Shown: one piece after another, positions 23,620-32,309 of the stretch
Numbering within the stretch: position 1 is the first letter of the stretch
How the letters are laid out: each line of letters opens with the position of its first letter
Origin: Microbacterium luteum
GTDB lineage: Bacteria > Actinomycetota > Actinomycetes > Actinomycetales > Microbacteriaceae
Direction of reading: 5' to 3'
DNA length: 64,000 bases
Assembly: GCF_015277875.1 (NCBI RefSeq)
Contig: NZ_CP063814.1
Location: 248,001-312,000 of the forward strand
Made by a program: the position numbers and the translations under genes
The notes under the pieces: model-generated
Database searches by the model: none
Seen by the model: the letters and a program-made list of their open reading frames with translations, nothing else
Told to the model about the DNA's origin: nothing

Positions 23620-24706
23620 AGAAGAGCATCGCGGGGGCGTCGGGGGCCGTGCGGCGCGCGGCCACGCGCCCCCGTGAGGTGACGACGATCGGGGGAGGCG
23701 ATGCGGCCAGGCCGGGCACCGGCATCCGTCGATCCGGCCGGTCGTCTTCGACCGTGCCGTTCAGCCCGTGTGCGCGCAGCAGCGGCTGCACGCGCTTGGC
23801 GAGCCATGAGCGATAGCCCTTGGGCGCGTACGCGGACACCCCCGGATAGAGCCCCAGGTACGATGACACCAGCTCCGGGTGGTCGCGCTCGAGCCAGGAC
23901 ATGAACCACGCCTTCGCGCCCGGACGCAGATGCAGGGCGCCGTAGACGACGCGAGCGGCCCCGGCCTCTTTGATGCGCCGCAGCGCGTCGTCGAGCGCGG
24001 CGATGGAGTCGGTGAGGTGCGGCAGGATCGGCATCAGGAAGACGGTCACATCGAATCCCGCGTCGGTCGCGGCGCGCACGGTGTCGAGTCGGGCAGCGGT
24101 CGTGGGCGTTCCCGGCTCCACCGCCTTCTGGAGATGGTCGTCGAACACGGCGATCGACATGGCGAGGGTCACTCTCACCTCACGAGAAGCTTCCGCGAGC
24201 ATCGGCAGGTCGCGCCGCAGCATCGTGCCCTTGGTGAGGATCGAGAACGGGGTGCCGGAATCGGCGAGGGCGGACACGATGCCCGGCATGAGGCGGTAGC
24301 GGCCCTCGGCTCGCTGATACGGATCGGTGTTGGTGCCCAGCATCACCGGGTCGTGGTGCCAGTTGCCGCGGGCGAGCTCGCGGCGGAGCACCTCGGCGAC
24401 GTTCACCTTGACGACCACCTGGGTGTCGAAGTCGCGTCCGGCGTCGAGGTCGAGATACTCATGGGTTCCGCGGGCGAAGCAGTACGAGCAGGCATGACTG
24501 CAGCCCCGGTACGGGTTGACGGTCCAGTCGAAGGGCATCGACGAGCCGCCCGGAACGTGGTTCAGCGCGGACTTCGCCATGACCTCGTGGAACGTGACGC
24601 CCGAGAACTCGGGTGTCGTGACGGACTGCACGAGTCCGTCGAGGTGCTCCAGACCCGGCAGTGCCGCCGTGTCGGCCACTCCGAGTTCCTGTCCCCGCCA
24701 ACGCAT
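23618..24706 (-). CDS. Rv2578c family radical SAM protein
   Basis: This 362-residue protein starts at the ATG giving MRWRGQELG; 13 further codons are open upstream but lack a good start. The radical SAM cluster motif is Cys69-x3-Cys73-x2-Cys76 in RGCSHACSYCFARGTHEY, and MLGTNTDPYQRAE and PFSILTKGTMLRRD are typical of the Rv2578c/SplB-like group. The family reaction is not established; distant similarity to spore photoproduct lyase suggests nucleic-acid-directed chemistry. The gene is divergent from the carboxypeptidase gene. Confidence 0.88.
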   Translation of the reverse strand: MRWRGQELGVADTAALPGLEHLDGLVQSVTTPEFSGVTFHEVMAKSALNHVPGGSSMPFDWTVNPYRGCSHACSYCFARGTHEYLDLDAGRDFDTQVVVKVNVAEVLRRELARGNWHHDPVMLGTNTDPYQRAEGRYRLMPGIVSALADSGTPFSILTKGTMLRRDLPMLAEASREVRVTLAMSIAVFDDHLQKAVEPGTPTTAARLDTVRAATDAGFDVTVFLMPILPHLTDSIAALDDALRRIKEAGAARVVYGALHLRPGAKAWFMSWLERDHPELVSSYLGLYPGVSAYAPKGYRSWLAKRVQPLLRAHGLNGTVEDDRPDRRMPVPGLAASPPPIVVTSRGRVAARRTAPDAPAMLF

Positions 24707-24806
24707 GTGTCCATGGGAACAAAGCTTCGAACGAATGTCAACCATCGGACGGCAAGGATCGAAGGGTGGCGGAGTCGCGGGTCATGACGTCGAGATCGTG
24801 CACGTG

Positions 24807-25934
24807 ATGAACGACAATGAGGAGGTGGCGGACCCCGACCCGCCCGAATCTCCGGGCGCACCCCTCACTCGTCGCGCATTGCGCGAGAGAGTGGTGGCCT
24901 CGCGCCCCGGGGCAGGCGCGCCGGGCGACGGCACCGGCGTCGTCCCCGGATCGTCTCCGGCACATGCCCGTCGCCGACGGGCAGGGCGCATCGCGACCGT
25001 CTTCGCCGTCGTGGGCACGGCCGCCCTCGTGTTCGGCTCCGCCGTCGCGGTGACCGCTGCCGTGACGGCCCCGCCGCTCGTAGACGCACCGGCCAGTGTC
25101 GCGAACGGCGACCTGGACGTGTCGGTGCAGGGGTCGCAGAGCGAGCCGCTCCCCCCGGTGACGGAATCGCTGCCGTCTCCGGTCGTCGCTCCCGAGGTCA
25201 CCGGCGACGACATCTGCGCATCCGCCGACCTCACCGCGGCCCTCGATGCCCGCGACACCGCCGCGGCCGTCGCCGCCGCCGGTGGAGCCGAGTCGTTCCG
25301 CTCGGCCGTCGCAGCCGGCACGGCGCCCTGCGTGCGCCTCGACGACCCGACGTTCGAGTGGGTCGTGGTCAACAAGTCCCGGCCCTACGACCCGGTGGAC
25401 TATCGTCCCGCCGACCTCGTCGCGCCCGACGGTGTGCGCAACATCCCGGGCACCGCGCTGCGTTCTGCGGTCTCTTCCGCCCTGTCGGCGCTCGTCGCGG
25501 ACGCCGCAGCCGATGGAGCGGGCGAGATCGCACTCCTCAGCGGCTTCCGCTCCTACGACACCCAGGTCGACACCTACTCGTCGCACGTCAACGCGCGCGG
25601 CACGGACGGCGCCGACGAGATCAGCGCCCGCCCCGGACACAGTGAGCACCAAGCGGGGCTCGCCGCCGACGTGGTGGCGTGCGGTGCCGGCGGATGCGGG
25701 GACCTCGACGATCTGGCCGGCACGGCTCAGGGCGACTGGGTCGCCGAGCATGCCTGGGAGTACGGCTTCATCGTGCGATACGAGGAAGGCTTCACGGGCG
25801 TGACCGGGTATGTGCCCGAGCCCTGGCACCTGCGGTACGTCGGAACCGACCTCGCCCGGCACTATCACGAGGGCGGCTGGCACACCCTCGAGAGCTTCTT
25901 CGGCCTCCCTGCCGCGCCCGACTACGACAGTTGA
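24807..25934 (+). CDS. VanY-like D-alanyl-D-alanine carboxypeptidase, membrane-anchored
   Basis: This protein of about 375 residues has an acidic/basic cytoplasmic N-terminus, one transmembrane anchor (about residues 61-87, RIATVFAVVGTAALVFG...), a linker, and a C-terminal peptidase M15B domain. Zinc and catalytic motifs are present: SGFRSYDTQ, the S-x-H-x-x-G-x-x-x-D motif in RPGHSEHQAGLAADVV, and EPWHLRYVG. It trims D-Ala from peptidoglycan stem peptides outside the membrane. The start is uncertain: ATG 24807, GTG 24804 and GTG 24798 are all possible and none has a strong ribosome-binding site. Confidence 0.85.
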   Translation: MNDNEEVADPDPPESPGAPLTRRALRERVVASRPGAGAPGDGTGVVPGSSPAHARRRRAGRIATVFAVVGTAALVFGSAVAVTAAVTAPPLVDAPASVANGDLDVSVQGSQSEPLPPVTESLPSPVVAPEVTGDDICASADLTAALDARDTAAAVAAAGGAESFRSAVAAGTAPCVRLDDPTFEWVVVNKSRPYDPVDYRPADLVAPDGVRNIPGTALRSAVSSALSALVADAAADGAGEIALLSGFRSYDTQVDTYSSHVNARGTDGADEISARPGHSEHQAGLAADVVACGAGGCGDLDDLAGTAQGDWVAEHAWEYGFIVRYEEGFTGVTGYVPEPWHLRYVGTDLARHYHEGGWHTLESFFGLPAAPDYDS

Positions 25935-26074
25935 CGGCATCCGACAAATAGCGACACCGAGTGCCGGGGATCGAGGGACCCGATCTCACAGCGCTCGCGC
26001 CCCGCCGCCGACGTCGGAACTAGGATGACGCCCGGGGAGACCCGCACCTGCAGCCACTCGAGGAGGAGATCCGC

Positions 26075-27238
26075 ATGGAACGCGACATCTACGACGAGGA
26101 TCACGAGGCCTTCCGCGACGTCGTCAAGGAATTCATCAAGCGCCATGTCACCAACGATGTGCGCGAGAAGTGGGACGCCGAGGGCGAGGTCGACCGCGGG
26201 ACGATGCTCGCCGCGGGTGAGGCGGGATTGATCGGCCTGTCCGTGCCGGAGGAGTTCGGCGGGGCGGGCATGCTGCAGGACTACCGCTTCCGCGCGATCG
26301 TGAACGAAGAGGTCATCGCCGCCGGGGCGGGGTCGCTCGCGGGGGCGTTCGGCATCCAGGATGACCTGGCGGTGCCGTACCTGGTGCACATGGGCACGCA
26401 GGAGCAGAAGGAGAAGTACCTGCCACGCATGGCCACCGGGGAGATCATCGGTGCGCTCGCGATGACCGAGCCCGGCGCGGGGAGCGACCTGCGCGGCATC
26501 TCGACGACGGCGAAGAAGGTCGACGGCGGCTACGTCGTCAACGGGGCGAAGACCTTCATCTCGTCGGGGGCGAGCGCCGACCTCGTCGTCACATTCGTGA
26601 AGACCGGCGAGGGAAACCGTCCCGACGCGTTCAGCCTGCTCCTGATCGAGACCGCGTCCGAGGGGTTCGACCACGGCAAGAAGCTGCACAAGATGGGCTT
26701 CCACGGTCATGACACCGCGGAGCTGTCGTTCTCGGATGTGTTCGTGCCCGAGGAGAACCTCATCAGCGGCCGCGAGGGGCAGGGCTTCGTGCAGCTGATG
26801 ATGAACCTTCCGCTGGAGCGCCTGTCGATCGGGGTCGCGGCTGCTGCGGCGGCGGGCGCCGCGCTCGATTGGACGGTCGCGTACACGAAGGAGCGCGAGG
26901 CCTTCGGCCAGCGGGTCATCGACTTCCAGAACACGCGCTTCCAGCTCGCCGACATCGCCGCGACGGTGGACGCACTGTGGGCGTACATCGACCGTGCCAT
27001 GCGCGCCTACGGCGAGGGCGAGCTGTCGGCCGAAGAGGCGGCGAAGGTGAAGTTCTGGACGACCGAGCGCGAGTGGGATGTGCTCGACACGTGCGTGCAG
27101 CTGCACGGCGGCTACGGCTACATCACCGAGTACCCCATCGCCCGCGCCTTCCTCGACGCCCGCGTGCACCGCATCTACGGCGGCACGAACGAGATCATGC
27201 GCGAGATCGTCGGCCGTCAGCTCGCCGGCAAGAAGTAA
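26075..27238 (+). CDS. Acyl-CoA dehydrogenase
   Basis: This 387-residue flavoprotein has strong GAGGAGGAG upstream of its ATG and a possible TAGGAT -10 box at about 26021. FAD and substrate motifs are EEFGGAGM, ALAMTEPGAGSDLRG and VNGAKTFISSG. The loop where medium- and short-chain enzymes carry the catalytic Glu (YEGT) reads IYGGTNEI here, so the base is instead likely Glu248 in LPLERLSIG, as in long-chain and isovaleryl-CoA dehydrogenases. The C-terminus is RQLAGKK. It probably acts in fatty acid or branched-chain degradation. A TetR gene follows 40 nt downstream and may control it. Confidence 0.92.
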   Translation: MERDIYDEDHEAFRDVVKEFIKRHVTNDVREKWDAEGEVDRGTMLAAGEAGLIGLSVPEEFGGAGMLQDYRFRAIVNEEVIAAGAGSLAGAFGIQDDLAVPYLVHMGTQEQKEKYLPRMATGEIIGALAMTEPGAGSDLRGISTTAKKVDGGYVVNGAKTFISSGASADLVVTFVKTGEGNRPDAFSLLLIETASEGFDHGKKLHKMGFHGHDTAELSFSDVFVPEENLISGREGQGFVQLMMNLPLERLSIGVAAAAAAGAALDWTVAYTKEREAFGQRVIDFQNTRFQLADIAATVDALWAYIDRAMRAYGEGELSAEEAAKVKFWTTEREWDVLDTCVQLHGGYGYITEYPIARAFLDARVHRIYGGTNEIMREIVGRQLAGKK

Positions 27239-27278
27239 CTGCGGAACGGGGATGAGACGCGGTCGGTAGGCTCGCAGG

Positions 27279-27896
27279 ATGAGCGCACCCGGATCTGACG
27301 ACGGGCGCCCCGGCGGACGAGGCAGCTACGCGAAGGGCATCGCGCGGCGGCAGGAGATCCTCGACCGCGCGATCGAGGTCTTCGCCGAGCGCGGATCCAA
27401 GCGCACGAGCCTGCGCGCGATCGCGAGCGAGGTCGGCGTCACGCACGCCGCCCTGACCCACTACTTCGGTTCGCTCGACGAGCTCCTGGTGGCGGTGTAC
27501 GTGGAGTCGGGACGCCGCTCCGACGCGCGCGAGGAGCCCGCCGAGGAGTCGACGCCCGCCGCGACCATGCGCCGCTCCGCGCAGCAGAACCGGAGCATTC
27601 CCGGCCTCGTGCAGCTGTACTCGTCGCTGGTCGCGGCGGCGCTCGAAGACGGGCACCCCGCTCCGCAGGAGTTCATCACCACACGATTCGCGCGACTGCG
27701 CCGCGAGATGGCGCTGCGGGTGTCGCGTCTGCAGGACGACGGCGTCATCCGCCCCGATGTCGATCCCGCCCTCGTCGCGGCCCTCGTGATCGCCGCATCG
27801 GACGGCCTGCAGGTGCAGTGGCTCCTCGACCCCGACGTGGATCACGAGGGCGCGCTGGCGATGCTCGACACGCTCCTGTCGCCGCGCGGCGCCTGA
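27279..27896 (+). CDS. TetR family transcriptional regulator
   Basis: This 205-residue protein has the TetR helix-turn-helix at about residues 24-70 (RRQEILDRAIEVFAERGSK, then LRAIASEVGVTHAALTHYFGS). The C-terminal part is a helical ligand-binding domain with a TetR_C-like ending. ATG 27279 lies 6 nt after TAGGCT (27267-27272), so the transcript is probably leaderless. Neighbouring acyl-CoA dehydrogenase and sugar catabolic genes are candidate targets. Confidence 0.92.
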   Translation: MSAPGSDDGRPGGRGSYAKGIARRQEILDRAIEVFAERGSKRTSLRAIASEVGVTHAALTHYFGSLDELLVAVYVESGRRSDAREEPAEESTPAATMRRSAQQNRSIPGLVQLYSSLVAAALEDGHPAPQEFITTRFARLRREMALRVSRLQDDGVIRPDVDPALVAALVIAASDGLQVQWLLDPDVDHEGALAMLDTLLSPRGA

Positions 27897-27905
27897 GCGG
27901 TCGCC

Positions 27906-29030
27906 TCAGAGGGTCGCGACGAACGGGTCGAAGTCGTCCGAAAGCAGCGGAACGGGCGCGACCGAGCTGGAGACCGCCTCGGTCACGCCCGACTCCGCGG
28001 ACTCCTGAGCCGACAGCAGCACATCCAGCACGTGCAAGCCGAGCTCTCCCGAGGCCACGTGGGGGCGGCCCGCGGCGATGGCGCGCACCATGTCCAGCGC
28101 CCCGAGGCCGCGTCCGACGGTGAGATCGGGGTGGGGGATGTCGATCCACTCCTGTTCCGTCTTCATCCCGTCGCGCAGCACACCGAGGGGCTCGACGTAC
28201 GCGATGCGCCCCTCGAACCGGTTCGGGTCGGGAAGGACGATCGAGCCCTCGGTGCCGTGGATCTCGACGACGCCGTGACGCTCGAGGGCGGAGTCGAAGC
28301 TCAGCAGGCTCTGCGCCTGCTGTCCCGACGCGAACGCGGTCGCGATCTGAATCGTCGAGGGCACCTCGACGGGGAATCGCTCGCCCGCGCGCGGTCCGGT
28401 GTGGATCTCGCGCTCCGCACGGGCCTTCGTGCCGACGGCCGAGACCCGGTCGACGGAGCCGAACAGGCTCACCAGGGCCGAGAAGTAGTAGGGACCCATG
28501 TCGAGCAGCGGGCCCGCGCCGTGGGCGAACAGGAAGCCCGGGTTCGGATGCCACAGGTCGGGGCCCTGCGTCTGGAAGGCGGTCTGGGCGAAGAGCGGCC
28601 GACCGATCAGGCCCTCCTCGATGGCGCGGCGAGCGGCCTGGAATCCCGGGCCGAGCAGGGTGTCGGGGGCCGACCCCACGCGCACGCCCGCGGCCTCGGC
28701 CTCCTGCAGCAGCAGCGCGGCGGCCTCCCGGTCCAGCCCCAGCGGCTTCTCGGACCAGACATGCTTGCCGGCAGCCACGGCGGCGCGGGAGATGTCGACG
28801 TGTACGGCGGGGATCGTGAGGTTCACCACGAGGTCCACGCCGCGATGCGCGAGCACGTCTTCGGCGCTCCCGTGCCCCGGGATGCCGTACTTCTCGGCCT
28901 GCGCGCGGGCGCGCTCGAGATCCAGGTCGCCGAGGATCAGCACCTCGGTGTCGGGGAAGGCGCCCAGATTCTCGAGGTAGGTGTCGCTGATGACGCCGAC
29001 CCCGATGATGCCGATGCCGACCGCGCTCAT
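27906..29030 (-). CDS. Gfo/Idh/MocA family oxidoreductase
   Basis: This 374-residue NAD(P)-dependent sugar or polyol dehydrogenase starts MSAVGIGIIGVGVISDTY, a Rossmann glycine motif, and carries the family signature EKPLGLDREAAALLL with the catalytic Lys. PNPGFLFAHGAGPLLDMGPYY in the middle resembles the active-site D/H region. Its ATG overlaps the stop of the isomerase/epimerase gene (ATGA), so the two form a two-gene catabolic operon. Confidence 0.92.
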   Translation of the reverse strand: MSAVGIGIIGVGVISDTYLENLGAFPDTEVLILGDLDLERARAQAEKYGIPGHGSAEDVLAHRGVDLVVNLTIPAVHVDISRAAVAAGKHVWSEKPLGLDREAAALLLQEAEAAGVRVGSAPDTLLGPGFQAARRAIEEGLIGRPLFAQTAFQTQGPDLWHPNPGFLFAHGAGPLLDMGPYYFSALVSLFGSVDRVSAVGTKARAEREIHTGPRAGERFPVEVPSTIQIATAFASGQQAQSLLSFDSALERHGVVEIHGTEGSIVLPDPNRFEGRIAYVEPLGVLRDGMKTEQEWIDIPHPDLTVGRGLGALDMVRAIAAGRPHVASGELGLHVLDVLLSAQESAESGVTEAVSSSVAPVPLLSDDFDPFVATL

Positions 29031-29851
29031 CGGACGAACCCGCCCTCGGTGAGGAACGCGAGGCTGGCGGCGATGTCGTCGAACACGTCGCCGGGTGCGT
29101 GGTCGTACTCGATGACGGCGTACTCCAGGCCGTGCGCGGCGCGCAGCGCGTCGGCGAGGGGAACGTCGGCCGTGCCGGCGTGACGCTGATCCAGGCTTGA
29201 CGACGCGAACTCCGGCGCGCCGGGCGCCCAGGGGTTGGATGCGGGGACGACGCCGTCCTTCACGTGCACCGCGACGAGGCGCTCGCCGAGGCGGTCGACG
29301 AGCGAGACGATGTCCTGCCCGCCGGTGAGGGCCCAGAACAGATCGAGTTCGAGCGCGACCCGGGGGTCGGTCTGTGCGACGAAGTACTCGTAGGCGCTCT
29401 GCCCGTCGATGTCTGCCACGAACTCCTGTGCGTGGTTGTGGTAGCCGACCGAGAGGCCGAATCCCGCGGCGGTGTCGGCGAGAGCGTTGAGGCGGTCGGC
29501 GATGTCGGTGACGCCGTCGCGGGTGCGCCAGCGGTCAGCGGCGACGAACGGGTCGATGACGGTCTTCACGCCGATCGTGGCTGCCGCTTCGAAGACCACC
29601 TCGGGTGCGGGAGTCGGGATCGAGCCGTCCGGCGTCCAGAGCTCGTCGGACAGCAGCGGAGCGTGACCCGTGGGAGAGGCGAGCCCCGACGCGTCGAGGG
29701 CGGCGCGGACCTCAGCGGGTCGGCGCACGAAGTCGAAAGCCTCGACGTTCCGCAGTCCGAGGGCGGCCAACCGGTCGAGCGAGCCTCCCATGTCGGCGGA
29801 GAACTGCTCGGCGAGCGTATAGAGCTGAATCGAGGCGAGCGGCAGGGCCAC
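29027..29851 (-). CDS. Sugar phosphate isomerase/epimerase (AP endonuclease family 2 TIM barrel)
   Basis: This 274-residue protein starts at GTG 29851 with AAAGGAC upstream. It is the first gene of the operon with the Gfo/Idh/MocA dehydrogenase. TIM-barrel metal-binding segments include GYHNHAQEF, ALELDLFWAL, VAVHVKDGV and the late YAVIEYDH, the His/Glu/Asp set of xylose-isomerase-like enzymes. The frame is open upstream to 30133 but that stretch is non-coding. A 20-bp palindrome sits in its promoter. Confidence 0.9.
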   Translation of the reverse strand: MALPLASIQLYTLAEQFSADMGGSLDRLAALGLRNVEAFDFVRRPAEVRAALDASGLASPTGHAPLLSDELWTPDGSIPTPAPEVVFEAAATIGVKTVIDPFVAADRWRTRDGVTDIADRLNALADTAAGFGLSVGYHNHAQEFVADIDGQSAYEYFVAQTDPRVALELDLFWALTGGQDIVSLVDRLGERLVAVHVKDGVVPASNPWAPGAPEFASSSLDQRHAGTADVPLADALRAAHGLEYAVIEYDHAPGDVFDDIAASLAFLTEGGFVR

Positions 29852-29914
29852 GGTGACCGTCCTTTCCGTCACCGGGCGGTGTCGACGACGGTGACGACGA
29901 TGAGGATAACAGAA

Positions 29915-29934
29915 AAACCTCCATCCGGAGGTTT
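29915..29934. promoter_or_regulatory. Perfect palindromic operator upstream of the sugar operon
   Basis: AAACCTCC-ATCC-GGAGGTTT is a perfect 8-bp inverted repeat with a 4-nt centre. On the minus strand it is followed about 10 nt later by TATCCT, a possible -10 box of the isomerase/dehydrogenase operon, so it overlaps the -35 region. The divergent gene starts at 29993. A repressor site is more likely than a terminator here, because no gene ends at this place. Confidence 0.6.
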
Positions 29935-29992
29935 CTGATCGACCGGTCACCGTGCCGACGGGCGATGGGCGGAACATGAGACGATTCCCGCG

Positions 29993-30814
29993 ATGGACAG
30001 CGATACCCGTGGCGAGCTGCACCGCCTCCGCGCGCGAGCCTACGGGCACGCCGCCGACATCCACGATGATCCGGTCGCACTCGCCCGGCTGCAGGAGCTC
30101 GAGGAGCTTCACGCGAGTTCCTCGCCGATGCATGAGTCCGAGATCGATTCTGAACCCGTGCCTGAGCGGGATGCCGCCGTGTCCCGCGGTGCGGAGACCG
30201 CGGCCGCCGTCGTACCGCCGTCGACGGGAGCGGCCGATGACCGGGGCGAGCTCTCCGAGGCGTCGGAACCGGAGCAGCGGGCACGCACACGGCGCGACCG
30301 GCGTCGACCGCGAACGCCGCGCCGGGATCGCCTGATCTGGGCGGCATCCGTTCTCATCGCCGGGAGCGCGTCGGCGGCGATCACCTACGGAGCGGTCGCG
30401 ATCACTCCGGTGCCGGTCTCATCCGGAGCCCCGCAGATCGACGATCTCGAACCGGCCGACGTCGCACTGCCCGCCGGTTGGATGGGCGCGGGGCCGAGTT
30501 CGGCGGTGTTCGAGTTCTCCGGACTGACGGCGTTCGAGACGGCGAGCGGCATGGGATGGAGCAGCGGGACCGGCGAGTGCCTGATGATCGTGCGCGACGA
30601 CCAGATCCCCGCCGACGACGAGGCCGACGGCGGGTCGTACTCCTTCGAGGGGCCGGTGTACTCGGGGTGCCGCGTCGGCGTGTTCCCGGCGACCGTCGAG
30701 GTCCCCCTCGATTCGAACGCGCCGGAGGAGCTCGCCGCACGGTTCCCCGACGGTGTCGCCCTGCAGTTCGTGCTTGACGAGGATCGGCTGGGCGTCTACC
30801 TCGACGGCGAATGA
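29993..30814 (+). CDS. Hypothetical single-pass membrane protein
   Basis: I do not recognise this 273-residue protein. Residues 1-45 are a charged helical segment (GELHRLRARAYGHAADIHDDPVALARL begins here), 45-120 are disordered and rich in Glu/Arg/Pro. A membrane segment at about 122-146 (LIWAASVLIAGSASAAITYGAVAI) is followed by an extracellular domain with two Cys residues (GTGECLMIV and YSGCRVGVF) that could form a disulfide. The topology, with a cytoplasmic N-terminal region and a small outer domain, is common in Microbacteriaceae proteins of unknown role. Confidence 0.7.
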   Translation: MDSDTRGELHRLRARAYGHAADIHDDPVALARLQELEELHASSSPMHESEIDSEPVPERDAAVSRGAETAAAVVPPSTGAADDRGELSEASEPEQRARTRRDRRRPRTPRRDRLIWAASVLIAGSASAAITYGAVAITPVPVSSGAPQIDDLEPADVALPAGWMGAGPSSAVFEFSGLTAFETASGMGWSSGTGECLMIVRDDQIPADDEADGGSYSFEGPVYSGCRVGVFPATVEVPLDSNAPEELAARFPDGVALQFVLDEDRLGVYLDGE

Positions 30815-30830
30815 ACCTGCTTGCGACGTC

Positions 30831-31403
30831 TCAGTGCTGCCCGGCGGGACCCGCGCCGCGGCCCATGCCGCGCGATGCCAGGCCGCGCCGGCGCGCGAGC
30901 TTCGCGACTCCCGCCTTGCGCAGGCGGTCGCCGATGACGACCCCCAGGCCCGCGCCGATCAGACACGAGGCCATCGTCAGGGCGAAGAACGCGATCTGCA
31001 GGCCCGGTGCCAGCGACCCGAGGTCGAACGACGCCCAGGACAGCAGCGGGTACACGATGCCGACGACGACCGCGCCGGCGAGGTACTGCCACGTCTTCCA
31101 GGATCGGTAGAGCACGGCGAGGAACGGCAGCTCGATGAAGAACGCCCACCACAGGCTCGCGCCGAGGAACGGGAAGGCGACGAGCCCCGACAGCAGCCCG
31201 ACCAGGATCGCGGTTCCCGGGCGCTCGAGCAGGCGCATGCCGACCGCCGCCGGCAGCAGCCACAGCCCGGCGCCGGCCACCGAGAAGAAGGGCGCCACGG
31301 CGAAGACGGCGCTCGAGATCCATCCGGCACCCCACAGCAGCACGCCGCCGGCGACCCCGATCGCCGCGCAGGTGAGCAGGTAGACGGTCGAGACGCGGCT
31401 CAT
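30831..31403 (-). CDS. ECF transporter S component, YkoE-like
   Basis: This 190-residue protein has five or six hydrophobic segments, starting MSRVSTVYLLTCAAIGVAGG, then LWLLPAAVGMRLLERPGTAIL and ELPFLAVLYRSWKTWQY, and ends with a basic cytoplasmic tail (RLRKAGVAKLARRRG). The pattern matches YkoE-type substrate-binding components of ECF transporters. It is the last gene of the ECF operon, overlapping the reductase gene by ATGA. A paralogue lies at 36704-37258. YkoE is linked to thiamine precursors in other bacteria, but the siderophore-reductase neighbour and iron box point to an iron-related ligand here. Confidence 0.8.
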   Translation of the reverse strand: MSRVSTVYLLTCAAIGVAGGVLLWGAGWISSAVFAVAPFFSVAGAGLWLLPAAVGMRLLERPGTAILVGLLSGLVAFPFLGASLWWAFFIELPFLAVLYRSWKTWQYLAGAVVVGIVYPLLSWASFDLGSLAPGLQIAFFALTMASCLIGAGLGVVIGDRLRKAGVAKLARRRGLASRGMGRGAGPAGQH

Positions 31404-32284
31404 TCGTGCGCTTCCGCTGCCGACGCGAGCTGCGCCTTGGGGGTGGGTGAGGATGCGCCGACGCGCCAGTATCCGCAGAAGCTCACGAGATCCTTGTCGA
31501 GGCCGCGGTCACCGACCAGATGCCGGCGCGCATCGGTCGGCAGCGCCTGCTCGCCGACGACGTATGCGTGGAACGGCGCAGCGAGGTCGCTCTCGGGCAG
31601 CGTGCGCAGGGCCGACAGGGCGAGGGTGCCCGGCTTCTCGTCGCCCTCGCGCACGATCCACCGCACGTCTATGCCGGCCGGATGCGGGAACGACAGCGCA
31701 TCGTCCTCGCCCGGGATCTCGATGAGCGCGATCCCGGTCGCGTGGGCGGGCAACGACGCGCACACGCCGGCGACGGCGGGAAGCCCCGTCTCGTCGGCGG
31801 CCAGCAGCACGCGCTCCGTGCCGCGCTCGGGGTTGAAGGCGAGGCCCTCGTCGATGATCACCACGCTCTCGCCCGGCTCGCAGGTCTCCGCCCACCGTGA
31901 AGCGGGTCCGGCGGTGCCGTCGGCCGCCGAGCCGTGCAGCACGAAGTCGACGTCGATCTCGGCGCCTGCCGTCGCGGTCGCCGCACGATAGGCGCGCACG
32001 GTGTAGTTGCGCATGACCGGGCGCATACCGTCGGGAATCCGCAGGTAACGCAGATACCCGAACAGCTTGTTGGCCTTGGCGGGGATGCGCTCCAGGCCGT
32101 CGTTGCCGCCGAGCGGCAGGAAGATGCGGAACCACTGGTCGTAGCCCATCGGCGTGAACCGGTCGATCTCGGCACCACCGAGCGTCACGCGCACCCAGTG
32201 CGGCGAGAGCCGCGCGGTGCGCAGCACGGTGAGGCGGATGAGGTCCTGCGAGGCGGGCTTGACGAGGCGGCCGGCGCGGGCCAT
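31400..32284 (-). CDS. Siderophore-interacting protein (FAD-dependent ferric reductase)
   Basis: This 294-residue SIP-family protein starts at ATG 32284 with GGAGC upstream. The FAD-binding domain has the RxY(T/S) motif in MRNYTVRAYR, and the NAD(P)H-binding half ends with the family signature CGYWRVGA. Such proteins reduce Fe(III)-siderophores in the cytoplasm to release iron. It lies inside an ECF transporter operon, 25 nt after the EcfT gene and overlapping the S-component gene, which strongly suggests that the transporter imports a ferric chelate or heme. Confidence 0.93.
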   Translation of the reverse strand: MARAGRLVKPASQDLIRLTVLRTARLSPHWVRVTLGGAEIDRFTPMGYDQWFRIFLPLGGNDGLERIPAKANKLFGYLRYLRIPDGMRPVMRNYTVRAYRAATATAGAEIDVDFVLHGSAADGTAGPASRWAETCEPGESVVIIDEGLAFNPERGTERVLLAADETGLPAVAGVCASLPAHATGIALIEIPGEDDALSFPHPAGIDVRWIVREGDEKPGTLALSALRTLPESDLAAPFHAYVVGEQALPTDARRHLVGDRGLDKDLVSFCGYWRVGASSPTPKAQLASAAEAHE

Positions 32285-32309
32285 GGAATGCTCCGTTCGG
32301 TCGGGGCGC

